A DNA stretch of 64,000 bases from Acidipropionibacterium acidipropionici (GTDB lineage Bacteria; Actinomycetota; Actinomycetes; Propionibacteriales; Propionibacteriaceae). Every line of letters begins with the position of its first letter. Positions within the stretch are counted from its first letter, which is position 1. The DNA is taken from NCBI RefSeq assembly GCF_001441165.1, contig NZ_CP013126.1, positions 2,385,551 through 2,449,550 of the forward strand, in the 5' to 3' direction. The notes below the pieces were generated by a model, which had not been told where the DNA came from, did no database searches, and worked only from the letters and a program-made list of their open reading frames with translations. Of this stretch, positions 33,210 through 43,113 are shown piece after piece. Both the position numbers and the translations under genes were made by a program.

Positions 33210-34234
33210 CAGGAGCCCCCGATCGTGGCGGCCAGGAACTCGGCGAGGCGGCCCGGCGTCATAGCGCCGACCCGCGCGCCCAGATAGGCCAGCCGCTGGC
33301 CGAGCCCGTGGTCGAACTCGGGGGTCCCCTCGTCGTCGAGAGCCGCGAGCACCAGCACCACCGACCCCTGGTCCAGCAGCCGCGAGACCTGCTGGACGAG
33401 CAGCCCGGGCGCTCCTCCCTCGTACAGGTCGGTGATGAGGACGACGACGGCGCGCCGCGGGTTGTCGATGAGCTGGGCGCCGTACTGGACGGCCCGGCCG
33501 ATATCGGTGCCACCGCCCAGATGCACCTTCATGAGCAGTTCGACGGGGTCGGTGACGTCGCGGGTGAGATCGACCACCTCGGTGTCGAAGGCCACCAGGT
33601 GGGTGCGGATGCCGGGCAGACCCCACAGGCAGGCCGCGGTGACCGCCGAGTGGATCACCGATCCGGCCATCGAGTCGGACTGGTCCACCAGCAGGATCAC
33701 CTGCCAGGGGTGCAGCCGCCGCTGGTCGCGGGCGACGAACAGGGGCTCGGAGATCACCACCCGGCGGTGGACGGGGTCGTAGTGGCGCAGGTTGGCGCGC
33801 AGGGTGCGCCCCAGGTCGAAGTTGCGGCTGTTGCGCACCCGGGTGGGTGTGCGGGTGCGGGCCCCGGTGAAGGCGGTACGCACCCTGCGCGTCAGCCGCT
33901 CCATGAGCTCGTCGATGACTCTGCGGACCAGCCGTCGGGCGGCCTGGAGCACCTGCGGGTTCATGAGGTGCTTGGTCCGCAGGACGGCCTTGAGCATCGC
34001 GGTGCTGGGCTCCACCCGGGCGAGCACCTCCGGGTCGGTGAGCAGATCGTCGATCTGGAAGCGCTCCACGGCGTCGCGCTCCAGCCGCTCGACGGTCTCG
34101 GTGGGGAACAGCCGGGTGATGTCGTCGAGCCAGTCGAAGGTGGTCAGCTCCGATGCTCCTCGGCCCCCGGTGCGTCGGATGCCACCCCTCCCCCTGGCGC
34201 GGCGGACGCCGCGACGGGCCAGGGCCTCATCCAT
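33209..34234 (-). CDS. VWA domain protein (YehP/CoxE-like)
   Basis: A 341-residue protein with a helical, basic N-terminal half (RTKHLMNPQVLQAARRLVRR) and a C-terminal von Willebrand A domain. The MIDAS is intact: D184-Q-S186-D-S188, then GGGTDIG (239-245) with the Thr, and ITDLYEG (266-272) with the Asp. The combination is the CoxE/YehP type that partners MoxR AAA+ ATPases as a metal-dependent adaptor. The start ATG at 34234 overlaps the DUF5682 stop by 8 bp. No signal peptide or membrane helix is present, so it is cytosolic. Confidence 0.9.
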   Translation of the reverse strand: MDEALARRGVRRARGRGGIRRTGGRGASELTTFDWLDDITRLFPTETVERLERDAVERFQIDDLLTDPEVLARVEPSTAMLKAVLRTKHLMNPQVLQAARRLVRRVIDELMERLTRRVRTAFTGARTRTPTRVRNSRNFDLGRTLRANLRHYDPVHRRVVISEPLFVARDQRRLHPWQVILLVDQSDSMAGSVIHSAVTAACLWGLPGIRTHLVAFDTEVVDLTRDVTDPVELLMKVHLGGGTDIGRAVQYGAQLIDNPRRAVVVLITDLYEGGAPGLLVQQVSRLLDQGSVVLVLAALDDEGTPEFDHGLGQRLAYLGARVGAMTPGRLAEFLAATIGGS

Positions 34235-36518
34235 CGTGGTCCCCCAGTAGCCCGGCCGATGACAGCAGCGCCTCTGCGCGGGCCTCGGCGGCGAGGGCCT
34301 CGGCCACCAGCTCCGGCGCCGGGCCGCCGCCGCGGACCAGCGCGGACGCCCCGGCCGTACCAGTCCCATGAAGGCTCAGGACGACGGCGGCCAGGGACTG
34401 CCGTTCTGCGGGCGGGAAGACCGAGAAGGCCTCCCGCAGGCCCGGCAGACAGACCAGGAACTCCTCGGGGCCCATCGCCGTGATCACCTCGTCGACGGCG
34501 CGCATCACCGACGGGTCGTCGACCGCCTCGTCGCGGGCCAGGGCGAACAGTCCGAAGAGCCAGTCCCCGACGGTCTGCGGCCGCGACGAGGCGCGCACCT
34601 GACGGCCCGGATCCGCCGGGGCCTCGCCCAGGGCCCAGCACAGGCCGAGCGCGGCCCCCCGCAACCGGGCCGGGGCCCGGTCATCGCTCCAGGTGCGCCG
34701 GCACACCGCCAGCACGGCGGCGCGGTCGATGTCCTCGGGGCCCGATGCCACGGCGTCCCGCACGGCGGCCAGTGCGGCCACCGGAGCCCGGCCGCCGGAC
34801 TGGTCGGACGGCCCCGCGCCCGGGATCTCGCGCAGGCTCTCGACCAGCCACATGATGCGCGGCACGCAGGCCCGCACGGCGGCGCCCAACCCCTCGCCCC
34901 CGGCCGAACCGAGGACCCGGTCATGGCGCCACAGCGTCAGCATCGACGACAGACAGGCGCCCAGCGATCCCAGATCGTTCTCCCGCCCGATCCCGGCCCG
35001 AAGGCTGCCGACCAGCGAGCCGGTGAGATCGCCCAGTCCGCACAGGGCCGCATCCATCAGGACGGCCGAGGCGGCCGCCACCGGCTCCGCCGCGAGGTCG
35101 GCGGCCCGCTGCGTCAGGGCGGCCATGGCGGCGTCGTGCAGGGTGGCGCCGAATCCGGAGGCCTCGATGATGCTCGGCCCGCGCATCTCGTCGTCCTCGA
35201 TGCGCCAGGTCTCCTCGAGCACCTCCTCGGAGCCGCTCCAGGGGCCCTCGAGGCGCTGGAAACCGGCGATCGGCAGCACCCTCAGCCGGTGCAGGACCCG
35301 CGAGCGGTCCAGACCCGAGGGGCTCAACAGCGAGATCCGGTGCTCCCCGGGGCCCAGGGCGCAGCGGGAGATCTCGGCGTCGACGTCGTGCCACAGGGGC
35401 GGCAGGGGAGTGGCCTCGGCCAAACTGCCGGTGGCCTCCCCGGACAGCGCCGCCACCATCTCCACGACCACCGGGTCTGTGGCGGCCCGGATGGCCCCGC
35501 GGCGGCCCCACGGCAGCGGCACGTCGAGGGCCTCGGTGACCAGTGCGGAGGTCAGACCGTCGAGGACGTCGGTGCGTGCCGGCACCCGATTGCCCCGCAG
35601 ACCGGCCAGGCCCTCGGCCATCACCCGCGCCGAGATGAGGTCGGCGGTGGAGACCGGCTGGCGTCTGGCGCGCAGCCGGGCGGCGACGTCGGCCATCAGG
35701 CCGTCCCCGGCGGCGCGGGGCCCCTCCTCCCAGACCCGCTGGTAGTAGCCGGGTGAGGGCATCCCCGACTGGTAGCCGGAGAAGGCGTCCAGACGCCGGA
35801 AGGAGAAGGGCACCAGGTAGGAGGCCGCCTGTGCGCCCTCGGGCAGGGACGGCACCTGCGGCCACCCGCTGCACCCGTCGTCGTCGCGGGCGAGCCGCTC
35901 CAGGGCCGGGGCGTGGAAGCCCCCGGTGACCACCACGACGTCCCCGCCGTCGCGGCGGGCCGCCCGCACCCAGGAGGCCATGTGGGCCTCGCGTGCGGCG
36001 TCGGACTCGTCGGCGGCGGCGTCGCCGCGCAGCATCTCGAACCAGGCGGTCAGGCGCTCCCCGACGCCCGACGGGTCGGCGACCTCGAAGACCCGGTCCC
36101 ACAGGGCGTCGGCCGACGCCGCCCCGAAGTCCGCCTGGAGGCGGGTCATCGCCCGGTCGTAGCGCTGGTCGGCGTCGGCGTACCGGTTCTGGCGGTCCGC
36201 CAGGGCCGGATGCCAGGCGGGCAGATCGATGAAGCGCAGCTGCGCACCCACCCGAGCACCCTCCTGGAGGGCGACCCATTCGGGGGAGTAGTCGCACATC
36301 GGGCTCCAGGAGGAGTGCATGCGGGCCCCGTCGCGGTAGCCGGTGAAGATGGCGATGGGCGGGCGATGGTCGAGCAGCAGCTCCCCGATCCGATCGTTGA
36401 AGTCCGCGGGGCCCTCCACCAGGACATGGCGGGGCCGGACCGCGGCGATGACCGCGCCGACATGGCGGGCGCAGGCGGGGCTGTGGTGACGCACCCCGAT
36501 GATCGTGACGCCCATCAT
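34227..36518 (-). CDS. DUF5682 family protein (YehM-like)
   Basis: A 763-residue cytosolic protein of the DUF5682 family. The N-terminal region carries GVRHHSPA (8-15), VEGPADF (34-40) and GGFHAP (199-204). These His/Glu-containing motifs look like the pattern of TraB/ChaN-type folds; this comparison is my inference and would need structure modelling. The C-terminal 500 residues are helical, without recognised motifs. Its start overlaps the MoxR gene stop (ATGA), and it overlaps the VWA gene by 8 bp. DUF5682 genes nearly always accompany MoxR, VWA and SWIM genes, indicating a shared complex. Confidence 0.88.
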   Translation of the reverse strand: MMGVTIIGVRHHSPACARHVGAVIAAVRPRHVLVEGPADFNDRIGELLLDHRPPIAIFTGYRDGARMHSSWSPMCDYSPEWVALQEGARVGAQLRFIDLPAWHPALADRQNRYADADQRYDRAMTRLQADFGAASADALWDRVFEVADPSGVGERLTAWFEMLRGDAAADESDAAREAHMASWVRAARRDGGDVVVVTGGFHAPALERLARDDDGCSGWPQVPSLPEGAQAASYLVPFSFRRLDAFSGYQSGMPSPGYYQRVWEEGPRAAGDGLMADVAARLRARRQPVSTADLISARVMAEGLAGLRGNRVPARTDVLDGLTSALVTEALDVPLPWGRRGAIRAATDPVVVEMVAALSGEATGSLAEATPLPPLWHDVDAEISRCALGPGEHRISLLSPSGLDRSRVLHRLRVLPIAGFQRLEGPWSGSEEVLEETWRIEDDEMRGPSIIEASGFGATLHDAAMAALTQRAADLAAEPVAAASAVLMDAALCGLGDLTGSLVGSLRAGIGRENDLGSLGACLSSMLTLWRHDRVLGSAGGEGLGAAVRACVPRIMWLVESLREIPGAGPSDQSGGRAPVAALAAVRDAVASGPEDIDRAAVLAVCRRTWSDDRAPARLRGAALGLCWALGEAPADPGRQVRASSRPQTVGDWLFGLFALARDEAVDDPSVMRAVDEVITAMGPEEFLVCLPGLREAFSVFPPAERQSLAAVVLSLHGTGTAGASALVRGGGPAPELVAEALAAEARAEALLSSAGLLGDHDG

Positions 36519-37606
36519 CCCGGCAGCAGGCCGCGGGCCTCGCCCAACCCCCGCCAGGCCCTTCCTCGTTTGCGGGGCACCTGCTGCTCGAGATAGCGGC
36601 GAAGACGGGTGAGGTCCTCGGCGTCGTCCTTGACCGCGGCCCCGGCGAGGGTGGCGACGATGTCGCCCGGATCCGGCTCGGTACCGCGCAGGTACCAGGC
36701 CCGCACCCCCATGGCGTGGGCCACTGAGACGGCCTCGGCGGTGCTCATGACGGTCGACATCGGGTCCATCGCGTCGCCGTCGGCGGTGCGTCCCTCGCGC
36801 AGCTCCCGAAAAGCGGTCACCAGCACCTCCATGACGTCGGGTGGAGGGGAGACGGGCACCCCGGACTCGTGCAGCAGCCGGGTGGCCTCGTCGAGCACCA
36901 GCCGGTACTCGGTGTCGAAGTCGGCGATCGGGAAGACGGTCTCGAAGTTGAACGGTCTCTTGAGGGCGGCGCTCATCTCGTTGACGCCCCGGTCCCGGGT
37001 GTTCGCGGTGGCGATGACATTGAACCCCTGCCGGGCGAAGGTCATGGCCTCGGGCCCCGACAGCTCCGGGACGGCCAGGCTGCGCTCCGAGAGCAGGGAG
37101 AGCAGGCAGTCCTGCACCTCCAGGGGGCAGCGGGTGATCTCCTCGAAGCGGACGACGCCGCTCCGGACCATCCCGGTGAGCATCGGCGCCGGCACCAGGG
37201 CGGCTGGGGTGGGGCCGTCGGCCACCAGCATGGCGTAGTTCCACGAGTACTTGATCTGGTCCTCCGTGGTGGCCGCCCCGCCCTGGATGGTCAGTGTCGA
37301 GTCCCCGGAGACGGCGGCGGCGATGAGTTCGGACAGCAGAGACTTCGCCGTGCCCGGCTCCCCGATGAGCATCAGCCCGCGGCTGGTGGCCAGGGTCACC
37401 AGGCAGCGGTCCACCAGAGACGGGTCGCCGACGAATTTGGCGGTGACGCCCCGGGCGGGGTCCCCGCAGATGAATCGCCGGGCGGCGTCCAGCGACATCG
37501 CCCACCCCGGTGGCCTGGCCGCGGTGTCGGAGCGTCGCAGGGCCTCCAGCTCGGCGGCGAAACGCACCTCCGCGGGCGGTCGCTGCACATCCGGGGCGCT
37601 GCTCAT
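36515..37606 (-). CDS. MoxR-type AAA+ ATPase (YehL-like)
   Basis: A 363-residue AAA+ ATPase. Walker A is GEPGTAKS (82-89), Walker B VVRFEEI (151-157), sensor 1 ATANTRD (199-205), and the arginine-finger region LKRPF (215-219). The insertions and the neighbours place it in the MoxR/YehL subgroup, which acts as a chaperone-like remodelling ATPase together with a VWA partner. The ATG at 37606 was chosen for its ATGA overlap with the upstream DUF4132 stop; an ATG at 37618 is the alternative. Its stop overlaps the DUF5682 start. Confidence 0.9.
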   Translation of the reverse strand: MSSAPDVQRPPAEVRFAAELEALRRSDTAARPPGWAMSLDAARRFICGDPARGVTAKFVGDPSLVDRCLVTLATSRGLMLIGEPGTAKSLLSELIAAAVSGDSTLTIQGGAATTEDQIKYSWNYAMLVADGPTPAALVPAPMLTGMVRSGVVRFEEITRCPLEVQDCLLSLLSERSLAVPELSGPEAMTFARQGFNVIATANTRDRGVNEMSAALKRPFNFETVFPIADFDTEYRLVLDEATRLLHESGVPVSPPPDVMEVLVTAFRELREGRTADGDAMDPMSTVMSTAEAVSVAHAMGVRAWYLRGTEPDPGDIVATLAGAAVKDDAEDLTRLRRYLEQQVPRKRGRAWRGLGEARGLLPG

Positions 37607-40600
37607 GAGACCAGCCATTCCAGGTCGCGCAGGATCTCGGAGACGAGCACCTGGCCCAGGGCGCCCAGGTCGCCGTCCGGCTCGTTCTGCCAGGAGTACC
37701 CGCCGCGGGTGAGGATCGCCGGGCCGAGTTTCTGCTCGGCGAAGTCCTCGAAGTTCGGGTCTCCGACGATGATGCCGGGTTCCAGGGCGATCACCAGGGT
37801 CTGGTCCCCGGGCAGGTCGCGGCACACCCACGACTGGATTCCGGCGTCCTCGGGGGCGGCCCGGTACCAGCCGCGGCTCTCCAGGACGAGGATCTTGGTG
37901 GTCTTGACAGTCCTGGCCTCGGCGCGCCGGATGGTGCTGCTCGACATCTCCTCGGCGGTGGGCGCGTACACCGCCCGGCCCAGCTGCTCGAAGGGCTGGA
38001 GGATCTCGTAGTCGCCGAAGATCTGCGACCAGCCGGCCGTCAGGTCGGCGCCGAGCAGCAGCGGATGGGCCACCCGGATCTCCGCGGCCTCGGGGAGGGT
38101 GTACTCCTCGTCCTCGACGTCGGCCAGTGTGCGGTCCTCGGCCACCCGGAACCCGATGGAGACGCCGCCGGTCTGCGCGGTCCACACCAGCCGGCGGGCC
38201 AGATGCACCATGAGGGGGTGTTCGGAGAACACCTGTGTGAAGATCTCCGGTGTCCAGCTGCGCTGGGACACCATCGCCGACTCAAGGCGTCTCACCTGAT
38301 CCGAGGCGACCGCGCGGGCCTCCTTCTTCATCACCCGGAACCAGTCGTAGGAGGCCTTCGCCAGTTCGGCGTCGTCCTTGGCGCCGGGCTTCGGCAGGGC
38401 CTTGCGGCGCACACCGTCCTGGCTGACGAAGGGTCTCAGGGTCTCGTCGAAGCCGACGGTGAACTGCCTGGGGCCGTAGTTCAGCACCCGCGATCCGTCC
38501 GCATCCAGATCGAGATCGGGCACCAGCCTGTCGGCGAGCTCCTCGGACGTCAGGCCCCGTTCCTCGGCGATCTGGTCGATGAGGGCCACCGCCTGGGCGC
38601 GCAGCGGCTTCGAGGGCACCTTCAGCGAGATCCGGTGCAGGTGCATCAGGGCGGTGTCGGTGCCGATCGCAGCCAGCACGGGCAGGGCGTTGACGGCACG
38701 CCGATAGCCGCCCGCTTTCGGCCAGGCCCGGATGAGCGGGGAGAGCATCCGTACCGTCTCGTCGTCGCCGAGAAATCCCTGGGCGTCCAGCACCCATCCC
38801 TGCTTCGACGGGAATCCGGCGATCCGCCACTGCTCGAACAGGGCCCGGGCGAAGGCCGCCAGGATGCCGGCGTCGAAGGACTCCCGGAGCACCTGCACCC
38901 CGGCGTAGCGATCATCGAGACTCGACAGCGCCAGAACGGTGACGACGTCGGGCACCATCGGCGACGGAACGGCCGAGTCCGCACGGGTGAGGAGCCGGGG
39001 CAGCGCAGCGGGGTTCAGCCAGGTCGGCTGCTTCGGGATCCTGGCGGGCAGGGCCTCCAGCGGGTCGGCGTCCAGCACGGTGGCCAGGGCGGCCGCAACC
39101 CCGGGCCCGAAGGCGGACGCCGCCTGCTCGACCCTCGGCCGGCCCGCCTGCGCGGCGATCCGGCGCAGCGCGTTCTCGGCCTCGGAGCGTGCCTTCCCGG
39201 GCTTTCCCAGGGCTATCGGGGTCAGCCCGGTCACCGCGCTCTCAAGATGACGTGCGAACCACTGCTCGGCGAGGGGGCGCACCGTCTTGGGGCGGAGCCA
39301 GCCGGCCATCATGGCGGCCACCGGGGCCCCGCCCACCGGCATCAGGAGACTGGCGCAGGTGCTCGGCTGGCGGCGCGCGGCGTCCAGGACGATGGGCAGC
39401 GCGTCGTCGGCGAAGCGCGCCAGTACGATCCGCATCCAGTCCTGGGCCTGCCACAGATCGCGGATCGTCATACGGCCCAACAATGGCCGCAGTAGTTCCT
39501 CGGGGGCGTTGATGAGCAGCAGCTGGAGGTGCCCCCACATTCTGTCCCCGGCCAGCACCTGATCGGCGAGCTGCTGCCAGCTGACCCCGGACGGGGGGGG
39601 TTGTGGCCGCGCTGATAGTTCGGCACCGTCAGCCACTCCTCCTGCTCACCGGGCAACCAGTCCAGGCGGGTGTCGTCAGGGGCTTCGAGGCCCTCGATCA
39701 CCGTCTGAGTCTTCCGGGACCGCTTCCCGGCCCACGGCGGGGAGACGAGGAGGGCCGGGAGCTGCGACGGGTCGGCATCGGGGTGGTCCCCCTCGGCCAG
39801 AACCTCCCTGATTCGGGCCGCCGCACCGGCCGGAAGCCGATCCGCCACCTCGGCGGCCAGGTCGCGGTCAGACCGCGCCCGGGCGGCCAGGAGCTCGGCG
39901 GTCCCCCGGCCCGCAGAGGCTCTGCGGGCCAGCAGATCCAGGGCGGGCCCGGGCCGCCGGTCGGTGGCGGTGAGGACGGAGGCACCGGCACGAGGATCGT
40001 CGATGTGCTCGATCAGCAGGTCCAGCGCCTCGTCGGAGGGCAGTTCGGCGATCAGGGAGTAGTAATTCCTGGCCTCCGCGGCATCGGGATCGTCGTCGAG
40101 GAGGGCCTTCAGGGTCGGCAGGGCATCCGCACCGATCCTGTCCACAGCGGTCACCAGGTTGGTGAAGCCCGTCCCTCCCACCGAGTAGCTGGGGACCCGG
40201 TCGAGGAGCCCGAGGAGCTGGTCGCCGGTGTGGGGCACGGCGAGGGCCATCACGGGCAGCGGATCGGCTCCCTCCAGGGCTGCCTGCGCCCAGTCCCCGC
40301 GGTCGGGGGCGAGATAGGCCGCGACGAGCCTCTGCAGGGGCTCGGCGGAGGCGTAGCTCGTGAGCACCTCGACCACCTGCTCGTGGGTGGCGTCGTCGCA
40401 GGCGGCCACCGGGGTGCGAAGCGCCTCGGCCGCCCACGTCCAACTGACGGTCCATGCCTGAGATGTGTCACCGGTGCCGGCAGGTCGCACGATCATCTGC
40501 TCCCCGTCCTCCTCGAGGCAGAGCCCGGCGAGGCCGGCGGCACAGGACACCGCCGAGGGAAGGGACATCTGAGCCAGCCACAGCTGCGGGAGGGTCTGCT

Positions 40601-40892
40601 GCAGCTCGCCCCGCGTCCTCCAGTCCGCCCGCGCGACGGACAGCATGGCCAGGGTCATGGCGGCCACTCCGAGCGGGCTGGCCGGATCGGCGTCGCGGAC
40701 GGGGGAGGGGCTGGCGGCCACCATCCGGCGCGCCTGAGGTATCAGAGGGGAGATGGTCTCCCGGGCGGTGTCGACGTCCCCCTGGCGGATCGTCGGTGCC
40801 GACGCCGGCCGATGCCTGTTGCGATCGGGCAGGATCTTTCGCCGCCAGGGATCGGGAAGCTCGAACCGGACCTCGTCCACCCGCTGTGACAC
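37603..40892 (-). pseudogene. DUF4132 protein (YehI-like), frameshifted in a G8 tract
   Basis: First gene of the MoxR operon. One protein of about 1,100 residues is encoded in two frames. The upstream part (from GTG 40892, with AAGGAG 7 nt before) runs to NYQRGHN and then leaves frame at a run of eight G (39593-39600; C8 in the coding strand). The downstream part resumes at PPPSGVSWQQLADQ and continues to 37603, containing the DUF4132 region (LESAMVSQRSWTPEIF, HLARRLVW). One added C (C9), or loss of two, restores the frame. This may be a sequencing or assembly error, slippage-based phase variation, or real inactivation. The stop overlaps the MoxR start by ATGA. Confidence 0.85.
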
Positions 40893-41215
40893 CGGGCACT
40901 CCTTCGCGTCGTCGACATCAGATAGCGGCACGGTACCGGTCCCGGGTGACAGTTCTGTCCCGGAAGGGCAGGAGGCGGCCTCGTGCGGTCCTGGGCCGGG
41001 ACCGCCCGGGTGGCGTCGCGTCGGCCTGCGGCATATACTGGCCGGGCAGTCCGGGCCGTCCCGGGCTGACTTCGCATGCGCCGGACTCCCCGAGGAGGCC
41101 GAGGTCCCGGTCCCGCCACGGCGGGTGGCCCACGGTGGCGCATCAGGCGGTGGCGATCCCCGTCACCGGACAACCGACCGGCGCATCCGTGCGCCCAGAT
41201 GAAAGGACGAGCCCC
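40893..41215 (+). promoter_or_regulatory. rpsB promoter and leader region
   Basis: A 323-bp gap between the divergent DUF4132 and rpsB genes, without a supported gene. TATACT at 41034-41039 is the best -10 here. Seventeen bp upstream stands only TGGCGT as a weak -35. The resulting leader would be about 170 nt, GC-rich and structured, ending in the hairpin at 41180-41195 just before the rpsB ribosome binding site. The left end should hold the promoter for the MoxR operon, but no convincing hexamer was seen. Confidence 0.5.
41180..41195 (+). promoter_or_regulatory. Hairpin in the rpsB leader
   Basis: GGCGCA (41180-41185), loop TCCG, TGCGCC (41190-41195): a perfect 6-bp stem with a UNCG-type tetraloop, 5 nt before GAAAGGA, the rpsB ribosome binding site. 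It is a candidate site for S2 autoregulation or for initiation control. Confidence 0.4.
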
Positions 41216-42130
41216 ATGGCCGTCGTCACCACCCGTCAGCTGCTCGAGAGCGGCGTCCACTTCGGGCACCAGACCCGTCGCTGGAACCCCAAGATGAAGC
41301 GCTTCATCTTCACCGAGCGCAACGGCATCTACATCATCGACCTGCACCAGTCGCTGACCTACATCGACAAGGCCTACGCCTTCGTCAAGAAGACCGTCGC
41401 CAACGGCGGCCAGATCCTCTTCGTCGGCACCAAGAAGCAGGCTCAGGAGTCCATCTCCGAGCAGGCCAGCCGGGTCGGCATGCCGTTCGTCAACCAGCGT
41501 TGGCTCGGCGGCATGCTCACCAACTTCCAGACCATCTCCCAGCGCATCGCCCGCCTCAAGGAGCTCGAGGCGATGGACTTCGACACGGTCGCCGGCTCCG
41601 GCCTCACGAAGAAGGAGCTGCTCATGCTCTCCCGTGAGAAGGACAAGCTGGCCAAGGATCTGGGCGGCATCCGCGACATGCCCAAGACCCCGCAGGCGGT
41701 CTGGATCGTCGACACCAAGAAGGAGCACCTCGCCGTCGACGAGGCCCGCAAGCTGCGCATCCCGATCGTGGGGATCCTCGACACCAACTGCGATCCCGAC
41801 GAGGTCGACTACGCGATCCCGGGCAACGACGACGCCATCCGCTCCGTCTCGCTGCTCACCCGGATCATCGCCGACGCCGCCGCCGAGGGCCTGATGGCCC
41901 GCTCGCAGGGCAGCTCGGAGGCCGCCGAGGGCAAGACCGCGGCCGAGCCCATGCCCGACTGGGAGCGCGAGCTCCTCGAGGGTTCCGAGAAGGCCGAGGC
42001 CGAGAAGCCGGCCGAGGAGGCCAAGCCCGCTGAGGAGGCCAAGCCGGCCGCCCAGGCCGAGGCCGCAGACGCCCAGGCCCAGCAGCTCGCCGCCGAGGTG
42101 GAGACCGCCAAGCCCGCCGAGAACAACTGA
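41216..42130 (+). CDS. rpsB: 30S ribosomal protein S2
   Basis: Ribosomal protein S2 of 304 residues. The conserved core is [46 protein letters not shown] and [20 protein letters not shown]-terminal extension of about 55 residues is rich in Ala, Glu and Lys with near-repeats of EEAKPA, as often seen in high-GC Gram-positives. GAAAGGA at 41201-41207 precedes the ATG. It is followed by tsf in the usual order. Confidence 0.98.
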   Translation: MAVVTTRQLLESGVHFGHQTRRWNPKMKRFIFTERNGIYIIDLHQSLTYIDKAYAFVKKTVANGGQILFVGTKKQAQESISEQASRVGMPFVNQRWLGGMLTNFQTISQRIARLKELEAMDFDTVAGSGLTKKELLMLSREKDKLAKDLGGIRDMPKTPQAVWIVDTKKEHLAVDEARKLRIPIVGILDTNCDPDEVDYAIPGNDDAIRSVSLLTRIIADAAAEGLMARSQGSSEAAEGKTAAEPMPDWERELLEGSEKAEAEKPAEEAKPAEEAKPAAQAEAADAQAQQLAAEVETAKPAENN

Positions 42131-42167
42131 GCCCTGCTCACACACACCACGACAGGATCAATCACAC

Positions 42168-42980
42168 ATGGCAATCACTGCTGCTGATGTCAAGAAGCTC
42201 CGCGACGCCACCGGCGCCGGGATGATGGACGCCAAGAAGGCGCTCACCGAGGCCGACGGCGATTTCGACAAGGCCGTTGACCTGCTGCGCGTCTCCGGCG
42301 CCGCCAAGGCCGCCAAGCGCGCCGACCGCGAGGCCAGCAACGGCCTGGTGGCCGCCTCCGGCAAGGCCCTGGTGCAGATCGGCTCCGAGACCGACTTCGT
42401 CGCCAAGAACGCCGAGTTCATCGAGGCCGCCGAGGGCATCGCCAAGGCCGTCGAGGCCGCGAAGGCCGACGGCAAGCAGGCCGCCTCGGCGGCCGTCGTC
42501 GACGGTGGGAAGACCGTCGCCGCGACCCTCGGTGAGCTCGCCGCCAAGATCGGCGAGAAGATCGAGCTGGCCGACGCCGCCTACTTCGAGGGCGACGCGG
42601 AGGTCTACCTCCACCGCCGTTCCGCCGATCTGCCGCCCCAGGTGGGCGTCATGGTCGAGTACACCGGTGACGACGCCGAGGCCGTGCACAGCACCTGCCT
42701 TCAGATCGCCGCGATGAGCCCCCGCTGGCTGTCGCGCGCCGATGTCCCGGCCGACGTCGTCGAGCACGAGCGCGGCGTCGCCCGTGACATCGCGCTGGAG
42801 GAGGGCAAGCCCGAGAAGATCATCGACCGCATCGTCGAGGGTCGTCTGGGCGGCTTCTACAAGGAGAACTGCCTGCTCGAGCAGCCCGCCGTCTCCGACG
42901 ACAAGAAGACCGTCGAGCAGCTGCTCAAGGCTGCCGGCGTGACCGTCTCCCGGTTCGTGAGGTTCTCGGCCGGCGACTGA
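42168..42980 (+). CDS. tsf: Elongation factor Ts
   Basis: Guanine nucleotide exchange factor for EF-Tu, 270 residues. The N-terminal UBA-like domain is [19 protein letters not shown]. The TDFVAKN motif (75-81) contacts EF-Tu, and the dimerisation/core domains follow ([18 protein letters not shown]). It lies 37 bp after rpsB. A strong hairpin follows at 42997-43025, so rpsB-tsf forms its own transcription unit. Confidence 0.98.
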   Translation: MAITAADVKKLRDATGAGMMDAKKALTEADGDFDKAVDLLRVSGAAKAAKRADREASNGLVAASGKALVQIGSETDFVAKNAEFIEAAEGIAKAVEAAKADGKQAASAAVVDGGKTVAATLGELAAKIGEKIELADAAYFEGDAEVYLHRRSADLPPQVGVMVEYTGDDAEAVHSTCLQIAAMSPRWLSRADVPADVVEHERGVARDIALEEGKPEKIIDRIVEGRLGGFYKENCLLEQPAVSDDKKTVEQLLKAAGVTVSRFVRFSAGD

Positions 42981-42996
42981 TAGCGCCATCTGACCT

Positions 42997-43025
42997 GCGG
43001 GCCCCGTCCACCGGACGGGGCCCGC
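42997..43025 (+). terminator. Strong hairpin after tsf
   Basis: A perfect 13-bp stem: GCGGGCCCCGTCC (42997-43009), loop ACC, GGACGGGGCCCGC (43013-43025). It starts 16 nt after the tsf stop. There is no T-tract, but stems of this strength without T-tracts commonly terminate transcription in actinobacteria. Confidence 0.75.
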
Positions 43026-43113
43026 TCGTCGTCCTCGGACCCGGGGACCCGGCGGCGACAGGGCCGGATGCTCTAAGCTGAGGCGACGGAACTGCCCCGA
43101 TCCAGGAGAAACG

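Noticed and set aside
37603-39636. The downstream half of the DUF4132 gene as an independent gene starting at GTG 39636
   Set aside because: The first residues before the C8 tract are simply the other frame of the upstream part, no ribosome binding site is present, and the two halves join into one family-length protein if the tract is corrected.
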